Shown: positions 1-8,236 of the stretch, one piece after another
Position numbering within the stretch: position 1 is the stretch's first letter
Layout: every line of letters starts with the position of its first letter
Assembly: GCF_017876405.1 (NCBI RefSeq)
Contig: NZ_JAGINW010000001.1
Span: forward strand, 5,159,203 to 5,223,202
Origin: Kibdelosporangium banguiense
GTDB lineage: Bacteria; Actinomycetota; Actinomycetes; Mycobacteriales; Pseudonocardiaceae
Direction of reading: 5' to 3'
DNA: 64,000 nt
Program-made: the position numbers and the translations under genes
Notes under the pieces: generated by a model
Seen by the model: the letters and a program-made list of their open reading frames with translations, nothing else
Told to the model about the DNA's origin: nothing
Databases searched by the model: none

Positions 1-1992
1 GATACTGAAGATCTCGGGATCGGCGCGGTCGAGGACCTCGGTGGCAATGGGGAGCAGATTCTGGAAGCCGGTGAGGGCCGCGGCGCGGTCGCCTGTTTTG
101 CCGACGGCGGTGAGGTATCGGGCCTGGGCGACAATGGCCAGGCGCGAGCGGGAGCCTTCGGCGGCGATGATTCGCTGCCGCCAGAAGTCCCAGAGATCGC
201 GGTTTTCGGCGGGAACGGCCGGGGCACGGTTTGTCAGGCTCTGGAGTGCCTCCTCTTTCAGGCCTGCCTGCCAGCAGTGTTCGGCTTCGGCCGCGTCGGC
301 GTAAACCTGTTCGGGTGAACCGGATGCGCGGTCTGAGATTGGTGCCAGAGAGGCCAGCGCGCTGACGAGAGCATTGTGTGCTGAGGCTGATCCGGGTGGG
401 CCATCGGTGAAACGGGTGACAGTTTCCGCAGGTGTGCCGGCGTTTCTGCGGCTGACCATGGCGGCTTCGTGGACGATGAAGTCACGGACCGCACTGACCG
501 GACAGCCACTTGCGGCAACCAGCAAAGTGGTCGGAAGCTGGGCTTTCCCGGCGGCGTTGAGCACGTCGAGAACAGGATCGTTGTCCGGCGGCACAGCGAC
601 CTTGCCGGGAAATGAGATCGGCCTGTCGATGACATGGCCCTGGATACTGCGCGCCGAGCCGGATTCCAGGATCTCGTTGAGGACAACGACCGTGCCCAGC
701 CGCACGGTCCGCTGGGCCGGCAGTTCTTCCCGGGATGCCAGTACGAGTTGCAGCTTCCCATTGAGAGCACGAGGATCCAGCGCACGGCGGAATCGACTGC
801 GGAGGGTCTCCGGCAGATTGTCGATACCGTCGACCGCGACCCGGATTTTCTCGTTGATCCCGGCGAGCGGGCCGAGGACGGCTCGTTGAAACGAATCCGC
901 GGCCTGCCAGGCGGCGGAATCGGCGGAATCCCGGTACGCGGCAACCGCGTCAGCGAACCCGGGAACTGAACGGCTGAGCTGACGGGCCAGCTCGGCCGCG
1001 ATCCGCTCGGCGGTATCCGTGGCGGACAAGAAAAGCACGGCGTCCATCAGCTTCGGCGGGACGAATCGCTCAGCGACCGAAGGTCGCGCCAGTGCGGCGA
1101 TCATGCTGGATTTGCCCGAACCCGCCGGGCCGTTGACGGCCACAAAAGTCGTGCCGCTCAAGATAATGCTGACCAGCGACGCGAGGGCGTGCGGAGGGGT
1201 GTAGTCCCGGGTCAATCGGTCGATCTCAGTGGATGCCGGGTTGTCGGCGGCGGGCGAGCCGCGCCACGCCTCGGACGAGTTCATCGCCAGCCACAGTCCC
1301 TCGTCGCCGGTCTCGATCTCGCGACGGCCGTCGAACGCCAGGTGCACAGCGGTCTGCATAGGACAGAGAGATGCCAGCACGGTCTTCATGTCCGGGCAGC
1401 GCAGGCGTTCGCCGAGTTTGGGATGCCCGGATCGCAGCACTTGCACCAGTTGCCGGCTGAAGCAGCCGTTCGCGGCAGTGCGTTCGTCGGACGCGGTGAG
1501 GACTTCGAAGCGCCGCCCCGCCTGGCCGACGATCTTGATCCAGCGGCCGGCGGCCTGCTGGGCGGCGATTCCGGCGTGGCACGTGTCGAGCAGCAGGACC
1601 AGGCCGTCCAGCATGGAGTGCTCGGCGAGCAGTTCCTTGACCCGCTGCGCCAGCATGAAAGCGGTCCGGCTGGACGGCGGCAGCTTGGTGTCCTTGGTCA
1701 GGAAGTAGAAGTCGTCGTCGGTGTATTCGCCGTGCCCGACCAGCGCGATGAACAGCGTGGCCTCGTCTTCGGAAGCCCGGGCGAATGCCTCGGTGATCGC
1801 GTCGTCGAGTTCGCCGACGGTCGGGTCGACGAGCATCGGACGCTCCGGCAACGCGGGCACGCACCCGCCCACGGCGGGATCCAGCAACGCGGTGGCGACG
1901 TCGCTGGCAGCGTCCGGCAGGAACGACAGCAGGTTCAAACCCTCACACTGGGATGCGATCACCAGCGCTCGACGTTCTCCCACGCGAATCAC
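1..1992 (-). CDS. Caspase-like (peptidase C14) protease fused to a P-loop NTPase, C-terminus outside the window
   Basis: Reading the minus strand from a GTG at 1992 gives an open frame of 664 residues that runs off the left edge. Residues 1-260 look like a caspase-fold peptidase: the catalytic His lies in ALVGHGEY (His87) and the Cys in LLLDTCHAG (Cys138), about 50 residues apart as in caspases. A Walker A motif, GPAGSGKS, follows at about residue 288, and a Walker B-like VAVDGID at about 385, so the middle is a STAND-like or AAA NTPase. Family knowledge: such proteins act as sensors that unleash a protease, often in conflict or cell-suicide systems. The start lies 14 bp from the divergent hydrolase start at 2007, so the two genes share one short control region. 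Substrate and trigger are unknown. Confidence 0.85.
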   Translation of the reverse strand, partial: MIRVGERRALVIASQCEGLNLLSFLPDAASDVATALLDPAVGGCVPALPERPMLVDPTVGELDDAITEAFARASEDEATLFIALVGHGEYTDDDFYFLTKDTKLPPSSRTAFMLAQRVKELLAEHSMLDGLVLLLDTCHAGIAAQQAAGRWIKIVGQAGRRFEVLTASDERTAANGCFSRQLVQVLRSGHPKLGERLRCPDMKTVLASLCPMQTAVHLAFDGRREIETGDEGLWLAMNSSEAWRGSPAADNPASTEIDRLTRDYTPPHALASLVSIILSGTTFVAVNGPAGSGKSSMIAALARPSVAERFVPPKLMDAVLFLSATDTAERIAAELARQLSRSVPGFADAVAAYRDSADSAAWQAADSFQRAVLGPLAGINEKIRVAVDGIDNLPETLRSRFRRALDPRALNGKLQLVLASREELPAQRTVRLGTVVVLNEILESGSARSIQGHVIDRPISFPGKVAVPPDNDPVLDVLNAAGKAQLPTTLLVAASGCPVSAVRDFIVHEAAMVSRRNAGTPAETVTRFTDGPPGSASAHNALVSALASLAPISDRASGSPEQVYADAAEAEHCWQAGLKEEALQSLTNRAPAVPAENRDLWDFWRQRIIAAEGSRSRLAIVAQARYLTAVGKTGDRAAALTGFQNLLPIATEVLDRADPEIFSI

Positions 1993-2006
1993 GATAGCCT
2001 CACCGC

Positions 2007-2909
2007 ATGGCGGAGGTCGTACTCGTCCACGGGATCGCGCAGGAACAGAAGTCGGCGGACGGCCTCGAAGCCGAATGGCTGCCCAGCCTGGCCGGTGGCG
2101 TCCGGGTGGCAGGCCACCCCGAGCTGGCCGACCGGTTGTGGCGGACCAGGCAGATCGACATCCGGATGGCCTTCTACGGCGATCTCTTCCTGTCCAAGGA
2201 CCAGCAGGGCGCGTCCGACGAACTGACCGGCGCGGAGTGGGAATTCGCCGAGCAGCTCGCCGCCGAATGGCTGCAACGAGCCGCTGAGGATTCGAGCCGC
2301 GAGTCCGACCGGGTCGTGGCCGAGCGAGAACTACAAGGTCAGATCGGGGAAACGCAGGGCGCGCGGGCGGCGTTGCGGCCGTTGATCAACAGTTTGACCA
2401 GATTGAGGCCGTTCGCGAAGTTCGGCGTCGCGCTCGCGGAACGCGTCGTCGTGAAGGCGTTGCGCCAGGTCACGCGCTATCTGACCGAGGAGGAGATCCG
2501 CGTCGCGGTGCAGCAGCGGGTCGGCGCCTTGATCGGCGAGGACACCAAGGTCATCATCGGTCACTCGTTGGGCTCGGTGGTCGCCTACGAGGCCGCTCAC
2601 CAGCTTGAACGCCCGCTGCCACTGTTGTTGACCCTCGGTTCGCCGTTGGGCCTGCAGACGATCGTCTACGACCGGCTACGGCCACAGCCACCGGGCGTGC
2701 CGCCGAAGGTTCAGCGCTGGGTCAACATCGCCGACCAGGACGACCTGGTCGCCGCGCGCCCCAACCTCACAGCGTTGTTCCCGGGAGCCGACGGCGTCCT
2801 GGAGAGCGCGTACACAGTCGACAATGGCGCCAAGCCGCATGAGGCGACGTTTTACCTGGCCAAGCAGCAAATCGGCGCGCCGGTCGGACAAGCCCTCCAA
2901 TCGTCCTAG
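2007..2909 (+). CDS. Alpha/beta hydrolase (lipase/esterase-like), divergent from the caspase-NTPase gene
   Basis: This 300-residue protein begins with the strand and oxyanion-loop motif VVLVHGIA (residues 4-11). It has a nucleophile elbow GHSLGS around residue 186 and a later acidic stretch, IADQDDLV, that could supply the Asp. No signal peptide or membrane segment is visible, so it should be cytosolic. The ATG at 2007 is 14 bp from the GTG of the divergent caspase-like gene, which suggests shared expression. Inference: the hydrolase may be a partner or effector of the caspase-NTPase, or may simply be a neighbour. The substrate (lipid, ester or peptide) cannot be read from the sequence. Confidence 0.8.
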   Translation: MAEVVLVHGIAQEQKSADGLEAEWLPSLAGGVRVAGHPELADRLWRTRQIDIRMAFYGDLFLSKDQQGASDELTGAEWEFAEQLAAEWLQRAAEDSSRESDRVVAERELQGQIGETQGARAALRPLINSLTRLRPFAKFGVALAERVVVKALRQVTRYLTEEEIRVAVQQRVGALIGEDTKVIIGHSLGSVVAYEAAHQLERPLPLLLTLGSPLGLQTIVYDRLRPQPPGVPPKVQRWVNIADQDDLVAARPNLTALFPGADGVLESAYTVDNGAKPHEATFYLAKQQIGAPVGQALQSS

Positions 2910-3026
2910 GCGTCCGCGCTGGACGTACAGCGAGTGACGAGGTGTACTCAGAGCGCGGTACGGCGGTCTGGGGGTACGCCGTGCCGCATCTTGACGTCAG
3001 CGCCAGTGCGGGAGTACACCTAGGAA

Positions 3027-3040
3027 TGTAAACGTTTTCA
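3027..3040. promoter_or_regulatory. LacI/GalR-type operator upstream of the GH28 gene
   Basis: The 14-bp imperfect palindrome TGTAAACGTTTTCA has a central CG and one mismatch between its half-sites, which is the classic LacI/GalR operator form. It ends 29 bp before the GTG of the pectinase gene, so a bound repressor would block transcription. No LacI regulator gene is present in the window. Confidence 0.7.
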
Positions 3041-3069
3041 TACGCCGCCGCCTGATCCGAAGGGACCGC

Positions 3070-4467
3070 GTGAGCATGGCGAATGATCGTTCCCGTCGCG
3101 ACTTCCTGAAAGCATCCGGCCTGGTGGCGGCCGGGGCGCTGCTGCCGGGGACGGCGTACGCGGCGCCGGCGTCCCCCTGGGACGAGGTGCCGGTCATCCT
3201 CGGCCGGATCGTCCCGCCGAGCTTCCCGGACGTGGCCTTCGATGTGACCGCGTACGGCGCGAAAGGCGACGGCAAGACCAAGAACACCGAAGCCTTCCGC
3301 AAGGCCATCGAGGCGTGCAACAAGGCAGGCGGCGGCCGGGTGGTCGTACCGTCAGGCAGCTTCCTGACCGGCGCGGTGACGCTGCTGTCCAACGTGAACC
3401 TGGTCGTCTCGAACGGCGCCACGCTGAAGTTCAGCACCGACCCGAAGGACTACCCGCGGATCTTCACCCGCTGGCAGGGGATCGAGTGCATGAACTTCTC
3501 GCCGTTCATCTACGCCCGCGGCCAGCAGAACGTCGCGATCACCGGGCCCGGCACGATCGACGGCCAGGGCCCGTCCGGCCCCTGGTTCGACTACGACGAC
3601 AAACGCGGCCCGGACTGGGACCGCCTACAGCAGATGGCGGTCGACAATGTGCCCGTGACCAGCCGGAACTTCGGATCCGGGCACTATCTCAAGCCGAACA
3701 TGATCCAGCTCTACGAGTGCCGGAACGTCCTGGTCTCCGATGTGTCGCTGCGCAATCCGGCAATGTGGACAATCCACCCCGTACTCGCGAAGAACGTGAC
3801 AGTTCGCAACGTGAAGGTCTACAGCCGTGGCGGCATGGTGGACGGCTGCGACCCGGAAGCCAGCTCCGACGTGCACATCACCGGCTGCCAGTTCGACACC
3901 GGCGACGACGGTGTGGCGATCAAGTCCGGCCGGGACACCGACGGCCGCCGGATCGGTGTGCCCAGCGAGAACATCGTCATCCAGAACTGCACGCACCTCG
4001 GTCGCTGGGGCGCGCTGACCGTCGGCAGCGAGATGTCCGGTGGCGTGCGCAACGTGTTCTTCGAGGACTGCACCATCAAGAAAGGCTCGTCGTACAGCGC
4101 TTTCCACGTGCTCTACATCAAGACGAACAAGCGCCGCGGTGGCACGGTCGACGGTGTGCACGCGCGACGGATCCGCGCGACCGGCGTGCAGCGTGAGGCG
4201 ATCAACGTGACGCTGAACTACAGCCTGACCGGGCCGGGTTTCGGGCCGATCGTGAATCCGGCGGTCCGCAACATCACTGTGGACGGCATGACCGTGGAGG
4301 GGGCCAGCTACGCGCTGAGCCTGGACGGTCTCAGCGACTCGAAGATCACCGGTGTGTCGATCTCCAACAGCACCTTCACCAAGATCGGCACGGCCACCCC
4401 GAAGATCAAGAACGCCGCCAAGCCCGCGTACAGCTCCGTGACCGTGAACGGCAAACCGCTGACCTGA
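3070..4467 (+). CDS. Tat-exported GH28 glycoside hydrolase (exo-polygalacturonase-like)
   Basis: The 465-residue protein starts with a twin-arginine signal (SRRDFLK near residue 9, a hydrophobic stretch, then an AYAAPA cleavage region). A right-handed beta-helix GH28 domain follows: it opens with VTAYGAKGDG, carries the CDPEAS and TGDDGVAIKSG block with the catalytic Asp pair near residue 277, then GSEMSGGVRN and YIKTN. These blocks match bacterial exo-acting pectinases better than endo-polygalacturonases. GTG 3070 is preferred because GAAGGG lies 6-10 bases upstream; ATG 3076 is the alternative. The product should hydrolyse galacturonan-type pectin outside the cell. The LacI-type operator just upstream suggests induction by a sugar. 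Confidence 0.9.
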   Translation: MSMANDRSRRDFLKASGLVAAGALLPGTAYAAPASPWDEVPVILGRIVPPSFPDVAFDVTAYGAKGDGKTKNTEAFRKAIEACNKAGGGRVVVPSGSFLTGAVTLLSNVNLVVSNGATLKFSTDPKDYPRIFTRWQGIECMNFSPFIYARGQQNVAITGPGTIDGQGPSGPWFDYDDKRGPDWDRLQQMAVDNVPVTSRNFGSGHYLKPNMIQLYECRNVLVSDVSLRNPAMWTIHPVLAKNVTVRNVKVYSRGGMVDGCDPEASSDVHITGCQFDTGDDGVAIKSGRDTDGRRIGVPSENIVIQNCTHLGRWGALTVGSEMSGGVRNVFFEDCTIKKGSSYSAFHVLYIKTNKRRGGTVDGVHARRIRATGVQREAINVTLNYSLTGPGFGPIVNPAVRNITVDGMTVEGASYALSLDGLSDSKITGVSISNSTFTKIGTATPKIKNAAKPAYSSVTVNGKPLT

Positions 4468-4515
4468 TGGGCGACCACTGGTGCACGACCCGCCGCCAGG
4501 TATGAGGATGGGAGG

Positions 4516-5985
4516 GTGACCAGCGAACAGCCGGATCCCCGGCGGTGGCGAGCGCTCTCGGTGACCCTCGGTGTGGGTTTCATGAGCCTGCTCGACGTGA
4601 GCATCGTGAACGTTGCCCTGCCCTCGATGCAGATCGGGCTGAACGCGTCCGCGGGCGACGTGCAGTGGGTGGTGTCGGGGTACGCGTTGGCGTTCGGGCT
4701 CACGCTGGTCGCCGGCGGCCGGCTTGGTGACGCGTTCGGCCGCCGGGCGATCTTCATCGTCGCGCTGGCCGGGTTCGTGCTCACCAGCGCGCTGGCCGGT
4801 GCGGCGCCGTCGATCGAGTTGCTGATCCTGGCCCGGCTGGTGCAGGGTGCGTCGGCCGGATTGCTGACGCCACAAAGCTCCGGGCTGATCCAGAGCATGT
4901 TCAGCGGCGCGGAACGCGGCAAGGCGTTCGGACTGCTGGGCGCGACGATCGGGATCTCCACGGCGGTCGGGCCGATTCTCGGCGGGCTGATCATCGCCGC
5001 GTTCGGCGCGGAGTCCGGTTGGCGCTGGGTGTTCTACGTCAACGTGCCGATCGGCGTCGTGGCCCTGATCTTCGCCGCGCGGTTGCTGCCGAAAGAGGAA
5101 CGCCGTCGGATCGATGTGCGCAAGGAGATCGACTTCCTGGGTGCGTTCCTGCTCGGCCTCGCGGTCGTCTGCGTGCTGTTCCCTGTGGTTCAGCTGGAAG
5201 GCGGCGGCGCGACCCAGTGGTGGTTGCTGGTGCTGTTCCCGGTCGCGGTCGTGCTCGGATTCCTGTTTGTCCGTTGGGAACACCGGACTGTGCGCGAGGG
5301 CCGCGAGCCCCTGTTGGACATGCGGCTGTTCACCAATACCGCGGGATTCGCCTCGGGCGCGGCGATCGGCGCGGTCTACTTCTGTGGCTTCGCCGGGATC
5401 TTCGTGGTGCTGGCGATGTTCTTCCAGAGCGGGTTGCACTACACCGCTTTGGAATCCGGGTTGGCGGTGACGTCGTTCGCGCTCGGTTCCGCGGTGTCGG
5501 CAGCGGTTGCCGGGCAACTCGTCGCCCGGTGGGGACGCAGAATCACTGTTACGGCGTTGAGCGTCGTCGCGCTGGGAATGGCGGCGGCCGGTGTGGTGGC
5601 GTTGCTCGTCCCGGCCGACGGGGCCGGCTTGTGGATGTCGATTCCGTTGCTGCTGGCCGGTATCGGTGGCGGCGCGGTGATCGCGCCGAACGTGACACTG
5701 ACACTGGAGAACGTGCCGGTCCGGATGGCCGGTGCGGCCGGGGGCGCGATGCAGACCGGGCAACGGATCGGGACCGCGATCGGCGCCGCGTTGCTCGTGG
5801 CCGCGTTCCACATCGGCACCAATGTGGCCGGTGGGCGGTATCAGGTGGGTATGGCCGTCGCGATAGGCGTGGCCGTGCTCATCATCATGATCGCCGTGCT
5901 GCTCGCGGCCCGGGAGTTGCGCACTCGCAAGACGTGCACGATCGATGAAAGTCTGTCACAGCGCTCTGTGATATCCAGTCAGTAA
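4516..5985 (+). CDS. MFS drug transporter, DHA2 (EmrB/QacA) family, 14 membrane segments
   Basis: The 489-residue hydrophobic protein starts VTSEQPDP. It shows MFS motif A (GGRLGDAFGRR) after the second helix and a motif C region (GPILGG) in helix 5, and its length and helix count fit DHA2 proton-driven exporters. LLDVSIVNVALP in helix 1 is the typical DHA2 motif with a membrane-embedded Asp. The GTG at 4516 follows a purine-rich GGATGGGAGG directly. The likely role is export of a hydrophobic drug or metabolite. A strong hairpin terminator follows. No linked regulator is visible. Confidence 0.88.
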   Translation: MTSEQPDPRRWRALSVTLGVGFMSLLDVSIVNVALPSMQIGLNASAGDVQWVVSGYALAFGLTLVAGGRLGDAFGRRAIFIVALAGFVLTSALAGAAPSIELLILARLVQGASAGLLTPQSSGLIQSMFSGAERGKAFGLLGATIGISTAVGPILGGLIIAAFGAESGWRWVFYVNVPIGVVALIFAARLLPKEERRRIDVRKEIDFLGAFLLGLAVVCVLFPVVQLEGGGATQWWLLVLFPVAVVLGFLFVRWEHRTVREGREPLLDMRLFTNTAGFASGAAIGAVYFCGFAGIFVVLAMFFQSGLHYTALESGLAVTSFALGSAVSAAVAGQLVARWGRRITVTALSVVALGMAAAGVVALLVPADGAGLWMSIPLLLAGIGGGAVIAPNVTLTLENVPVRMAGAAGGAMQTGQRIGTAIGAALLVAAFHIGTNVAGGRYQVGMAVAIGVAVLIIMIAVLLAARELRTRKTCTIDESLSQRSVISSQ

Positions 5986-5993
5986 CTATTGTG

Positions 5994-6030
5994 CTTCTCT
6001 CGTGCGTGGCCGACTCACGCACGAGAGAAG
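5994..6030. terminator. Bidirectional hairpin terminator
   Basis: A perfect 15-bp stem (CTTCTCTCGTGCGTG and its complement) encloses a 7-base loop between two convergent genes, the MFS gene ending at 5985 and the small minus-strand gene ending at 6042. It has no long U run, as is usual in actinomycetes. Confidence 0.85.
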
Positions 6031-6041
6031 GTTAACCACAC

Positions 6042-6236
6042 TTAACGACGGCTGCGCAGCCGCCAGCCACCACCACTGCTGCCCACCCGCGAGCCGATAC
6101 CGGCCAGATGCAAGGCGACGCACAGGAGTCCGGCGGTCACGATGGTTCCCGCGGTGACCGTCTCGCCGAGAGTCGCGTCGGCCAGATCGAGGATCAGGGC
6201 GAGCGCGAACAGAACCGCACCGATGACGGCTAACAT
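6042..6236 (-). CDS. Small two-helix membrane protein, unknown function
   Basis: The frame encodes 64 residues starting MLAVIGAVLFALALILDL. It has two hydrophobic segments (about residues 1-20 and 31-50) and a basic Gly/Ser/Arg tail. The ATG at 6236 is preferred over longer versions because a GGAGG lies 5 bases upstream on the minus strand. Similar short membrane proteins are common orphans in actinomycetes. It shares the hairpin at 5994-6030 as its terminator. No function can be assigned. Confidence 0.6.
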   Translation of the reverse strand: MLAVIGAVLFALALILDLADATLGETVTAGTIVTAGLLCVALHLAGIGSRVGSSGGGWRLRSRR

Positions 6237-6343
6237 GCTGCCTCCAACCTTGGTTTGTGCATCGGAATACCCCCCGTGGCCGGAGTTCAACCGCGGCAAG
6301 TGCTCCATGTGGGTGGCGACGGAAGGGGTACCGGTACGGAATC

Positions 6344-6646
6344 ATGGATTCAGTGCGCGCCCTGCTGATCTGCTATTCGGTGTCTCGCGTGGGGGTGAAT
6401 ACTCCCGGTGCGGGCCTGGCCCGAATGATCACTTCGTTAGGACGCTGGTGGCATCCAGCCGAGAACGTGTGGTTGGTGGCTACCGGTTATCACTTGGACG
6501 AGGTCCGTGACATCCTGGCCTCGCAACTGGATCCTGGTGATCAATTGCTCGTTCTGGACGTCCACGGGCAGCCCTGGGCATGCTCGGGCGTCTATCCGGA
6601 GGCCGAGGCGTGGATGGCCGATCACGTCAGCGGCCGGGTGGACTGA
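6344..6646 (+). CDS. SinR/Cas2-like small protein (ferredoxin-like fold)
   Basis: The 100-residue protein has the layout of the stand-alone SinR-annotated family related to Cas2: a first strand RALLICYSV, then ITSLGRWWHPAENVWLVAT (the Trp-rich centre typical of the family), then LDPGDQLLVLDVHG. No cas1 or CRISPR array is nearby, so it is not a CRISPR adaptation protein here. Family members are uncharacterised or toxin-like. The ATG at 6344 lacks a strong ribosome site; GTG 6353 is a possible start. The 3' end overlaps the convergent MFS gene by 25 bp. Recognition is by pattern only and has not been checked by search. Confidence 0.6.
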   Translation: MDSVRALLICYSVSRVGVNTPGAGLARMITSLGRWWHPAENVWLVATGYHLDEVRDILASQLDPGDQLLVLDVHGQPWACSGVYPEAEAWMADHVSGRVD

Positions 6647-7818
6647 GACCATGCCCGGGCCAGGGGGATCGCGACGACAACCCCGGCGCTGCCCGCGATC
6701 GCCACGGCGAGTGAAGCGCCTGCCAGATCGGCGAGCGCGCCGGCCAGCAACGCGCCGATGCCTTGTGCGGTAAGCGCTGCGGTTGCCAGCAAGCCGATCC
6801 CTTGTGCCCGCCCGCTGTCGGGTAGCAAGCGCATCGCAGTCGCGGCGCATTGCAGTGTGTATGCGGTGCTGAACGCGCCCGTCAACGCGAACAACACCAT
6901 CGACACGGCCAGATCCGGCCGCAGCAGGCAGAACACCAACGGGACCCCGGCCAGGATGCCAAGCAGGCCAAGCACTCTGAGCCGATCCTGCTCGCCGACG
7001 AACCGGGTGAACACATACGCGCCGATGATGCTACCGACCGGATGGCTCGCCATGATCAAGCCGACCGCGAACGCGCCGAGGCCCAGCTCCGCCGCGTACG
7101 GTGCCGCAAGGCTTTCCGGTGCGATGTAGAACAGCGACAGCCACGAGATCAGCGCTATCAACCGCAGCCTTGGATCCCGCCAGATCGCACTGAAGGAACC
7201 ACCGGATGCCTTGTTCCCGGCGGTCCGGGAAGCCGGCCTGCGGCGCACGCCGAACGCGATGACAACGGCCGACACCGCGAACGTCAACGCGTCCAGCCCC
7301 AACGCGAGGTACGGGTTGAGCAGGCTCACCAGAAAGCCGCCACCGGCGAACCCGGCGACCTGTGCGGACTGCACGGTCACGTTGCGCACGGCAAGCCCGA
7401 CGACATAGCGGTCGTCGGAGAGCACATCGGGCAGCAGAGCCAATTGGGCTGCCTTGAACGGCCCGTTGGCCATCACCACGGCCGTCAGCAGCAGACAGAG
7501 CAACCAGAACGGAACACCGGGAATCGCCATCCCGGCCACGAGCACGGCTCGCAGCACGTCCGCGACGATCATCACCGCGCGGCGCGGGAACCGGTCGCCG
7601 AGACCCGACAACAACAACCCGCCGAGCATGGTCGGCAGATACGTCAGCGCGAAGGTCAGCCCGGTCAGCGCGGCCGAGTTCGTCTGCTGGTAGACCAGCA
7701 CCGACAGGGCGACCCGGGCGAGCTGGTCACCGGCCTGCGACAGCAGTTCGGCCAGCCAGATGGCCCGGAACTCGCCGACGGCGAGCACGGATCTGAAGCT
7801 GGCCGCCCGGACTGTCAC
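6622..7818 (-). CDS. MFS transporter (MFS_3/EntS-like)
   Basis: The 398-residue, 12-helix protein has motif A as SGLGDRFPRRAVM after helix 2 and the N-terminal FRAIWLAELLSQAGDQLARVAL typical of the EntS-like MFS exporters. The GTG at 7818 is chosen; an upstream TTG at 7842 would add eight residues that look non-native. Likely role: efflux of a small molecule such as a siderophore or drug. The gene is convergent with the SinR-like gene and is followed by no obvious operon partner. Confidence 0.82.
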   Translation of the reverse strand: MTVRAASFRSVLAVGEFRAIWLAELLSQAGDQLARVALSVLVYQQTNSAALTGLTFALTYLPTMLGGLLLSGLGDRFPRRAVMIVADVLRAVLVAGMAIPGVPFWLLCLLLTAVVMANGPFKAAQLALLPDVLSDDRYVVGLAVRNVTVQSAQVAGFAGGGFLVSLLNPYLALGLDALTFAVSAVVIAFGVRRRPASRTAGNKASGGSFSAIWRDPRLRLIALISWLSLFYIAPESLAAPYAAELGLGAFAVGLIMASHPVGSIIGAYVFTRFVGEQDRLRVLGLLGILAGVPLVFCLLRPDLAVSMVLFALTGAFSTAYTLQCAATAMRLLPDSGRAQGIGLLATAALTAQGIGALLAGALADLAGASLAVAIAGSAGVVVAIPLARAWSQSTRPLT

Positions 7819-8001
7819 GCACCGAGGGTAGTTTTTTGGCAACAGTATGTGAATCGTGTATTCGAGGGATACTTTTCGGCCTCTTTTACGTCAGAGGGAA
7901 GTCACGTGTCGATCCGGTGGGGGTCGGATCGACGTGTAGGTGAGAGCAGTCCGCAAGGGGCCGCACACCGAAGCACTGACAGAGGGAAAAGGGGAGCCGA
8001 G

Positions 8002-8223
8002 ATGACCACCATGATCAGCCACAGGGACCGGGCCGTTCTGCGAGCCGTCGCCGCAGGCCGGTGTGAGATCGCCGGAGTCTGCCTGAGCATCGACGGCGTC
8101 GGCTGCTGCGACCAGTTCGCCGCCATGCGGCTGGCGCAGGCCGGTCTGATCGCCGCCGCGGGGCCTGAGCCAGAACGAGCGCGCCTGACGCCGTCTGGAC
8201 AAGCCCTGCTGGCGGCGGCGTGA
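8002..8223 (+). CDS. Small winged-helix-like protein, unknown function
   Basis: The gene encodes 73 residues starting MTTMISHRDRAVLRAVAAG. The pattern (a first helix, CEIAG, an SIDGVGCCDQF segment, then LAQAGLIA and a C-terminal LTPSGQALL) resembles the wing and last helix of small MarR/PadR-like DNA-binding folds. A good ribosome site (GGGGAG) lies 6 bases before ATG 8002. The three Cys residues in the middle are conspicuous. It lies between the divergent MFS gene and the convergent SDR gene. Function is not known. Confidence 0.65.
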   Translation: MTTMISHRDRAVLRAVAAGRCEIAGVCLSIDGVGCCDQFAAMRLAQAGLIAAAGPEPERARLTPSGQALLAAA

Positions 8224-8236
8224 CTTAGCGCGAGTC

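Noticed and set aside
3625..5811. 728-codon minus-strand frame opposite GH28 and the MFS gene
   Set aside because: Arg/His-rich shadow of two clear plus-strand genes; no motif and no ribosome site.
7842..7842. TTG start for the MFS gene ending at 6622
   Set aside because: Adds MPKNYPRC, out of keeping with MFS N-termini; GTG 7818 fits better.
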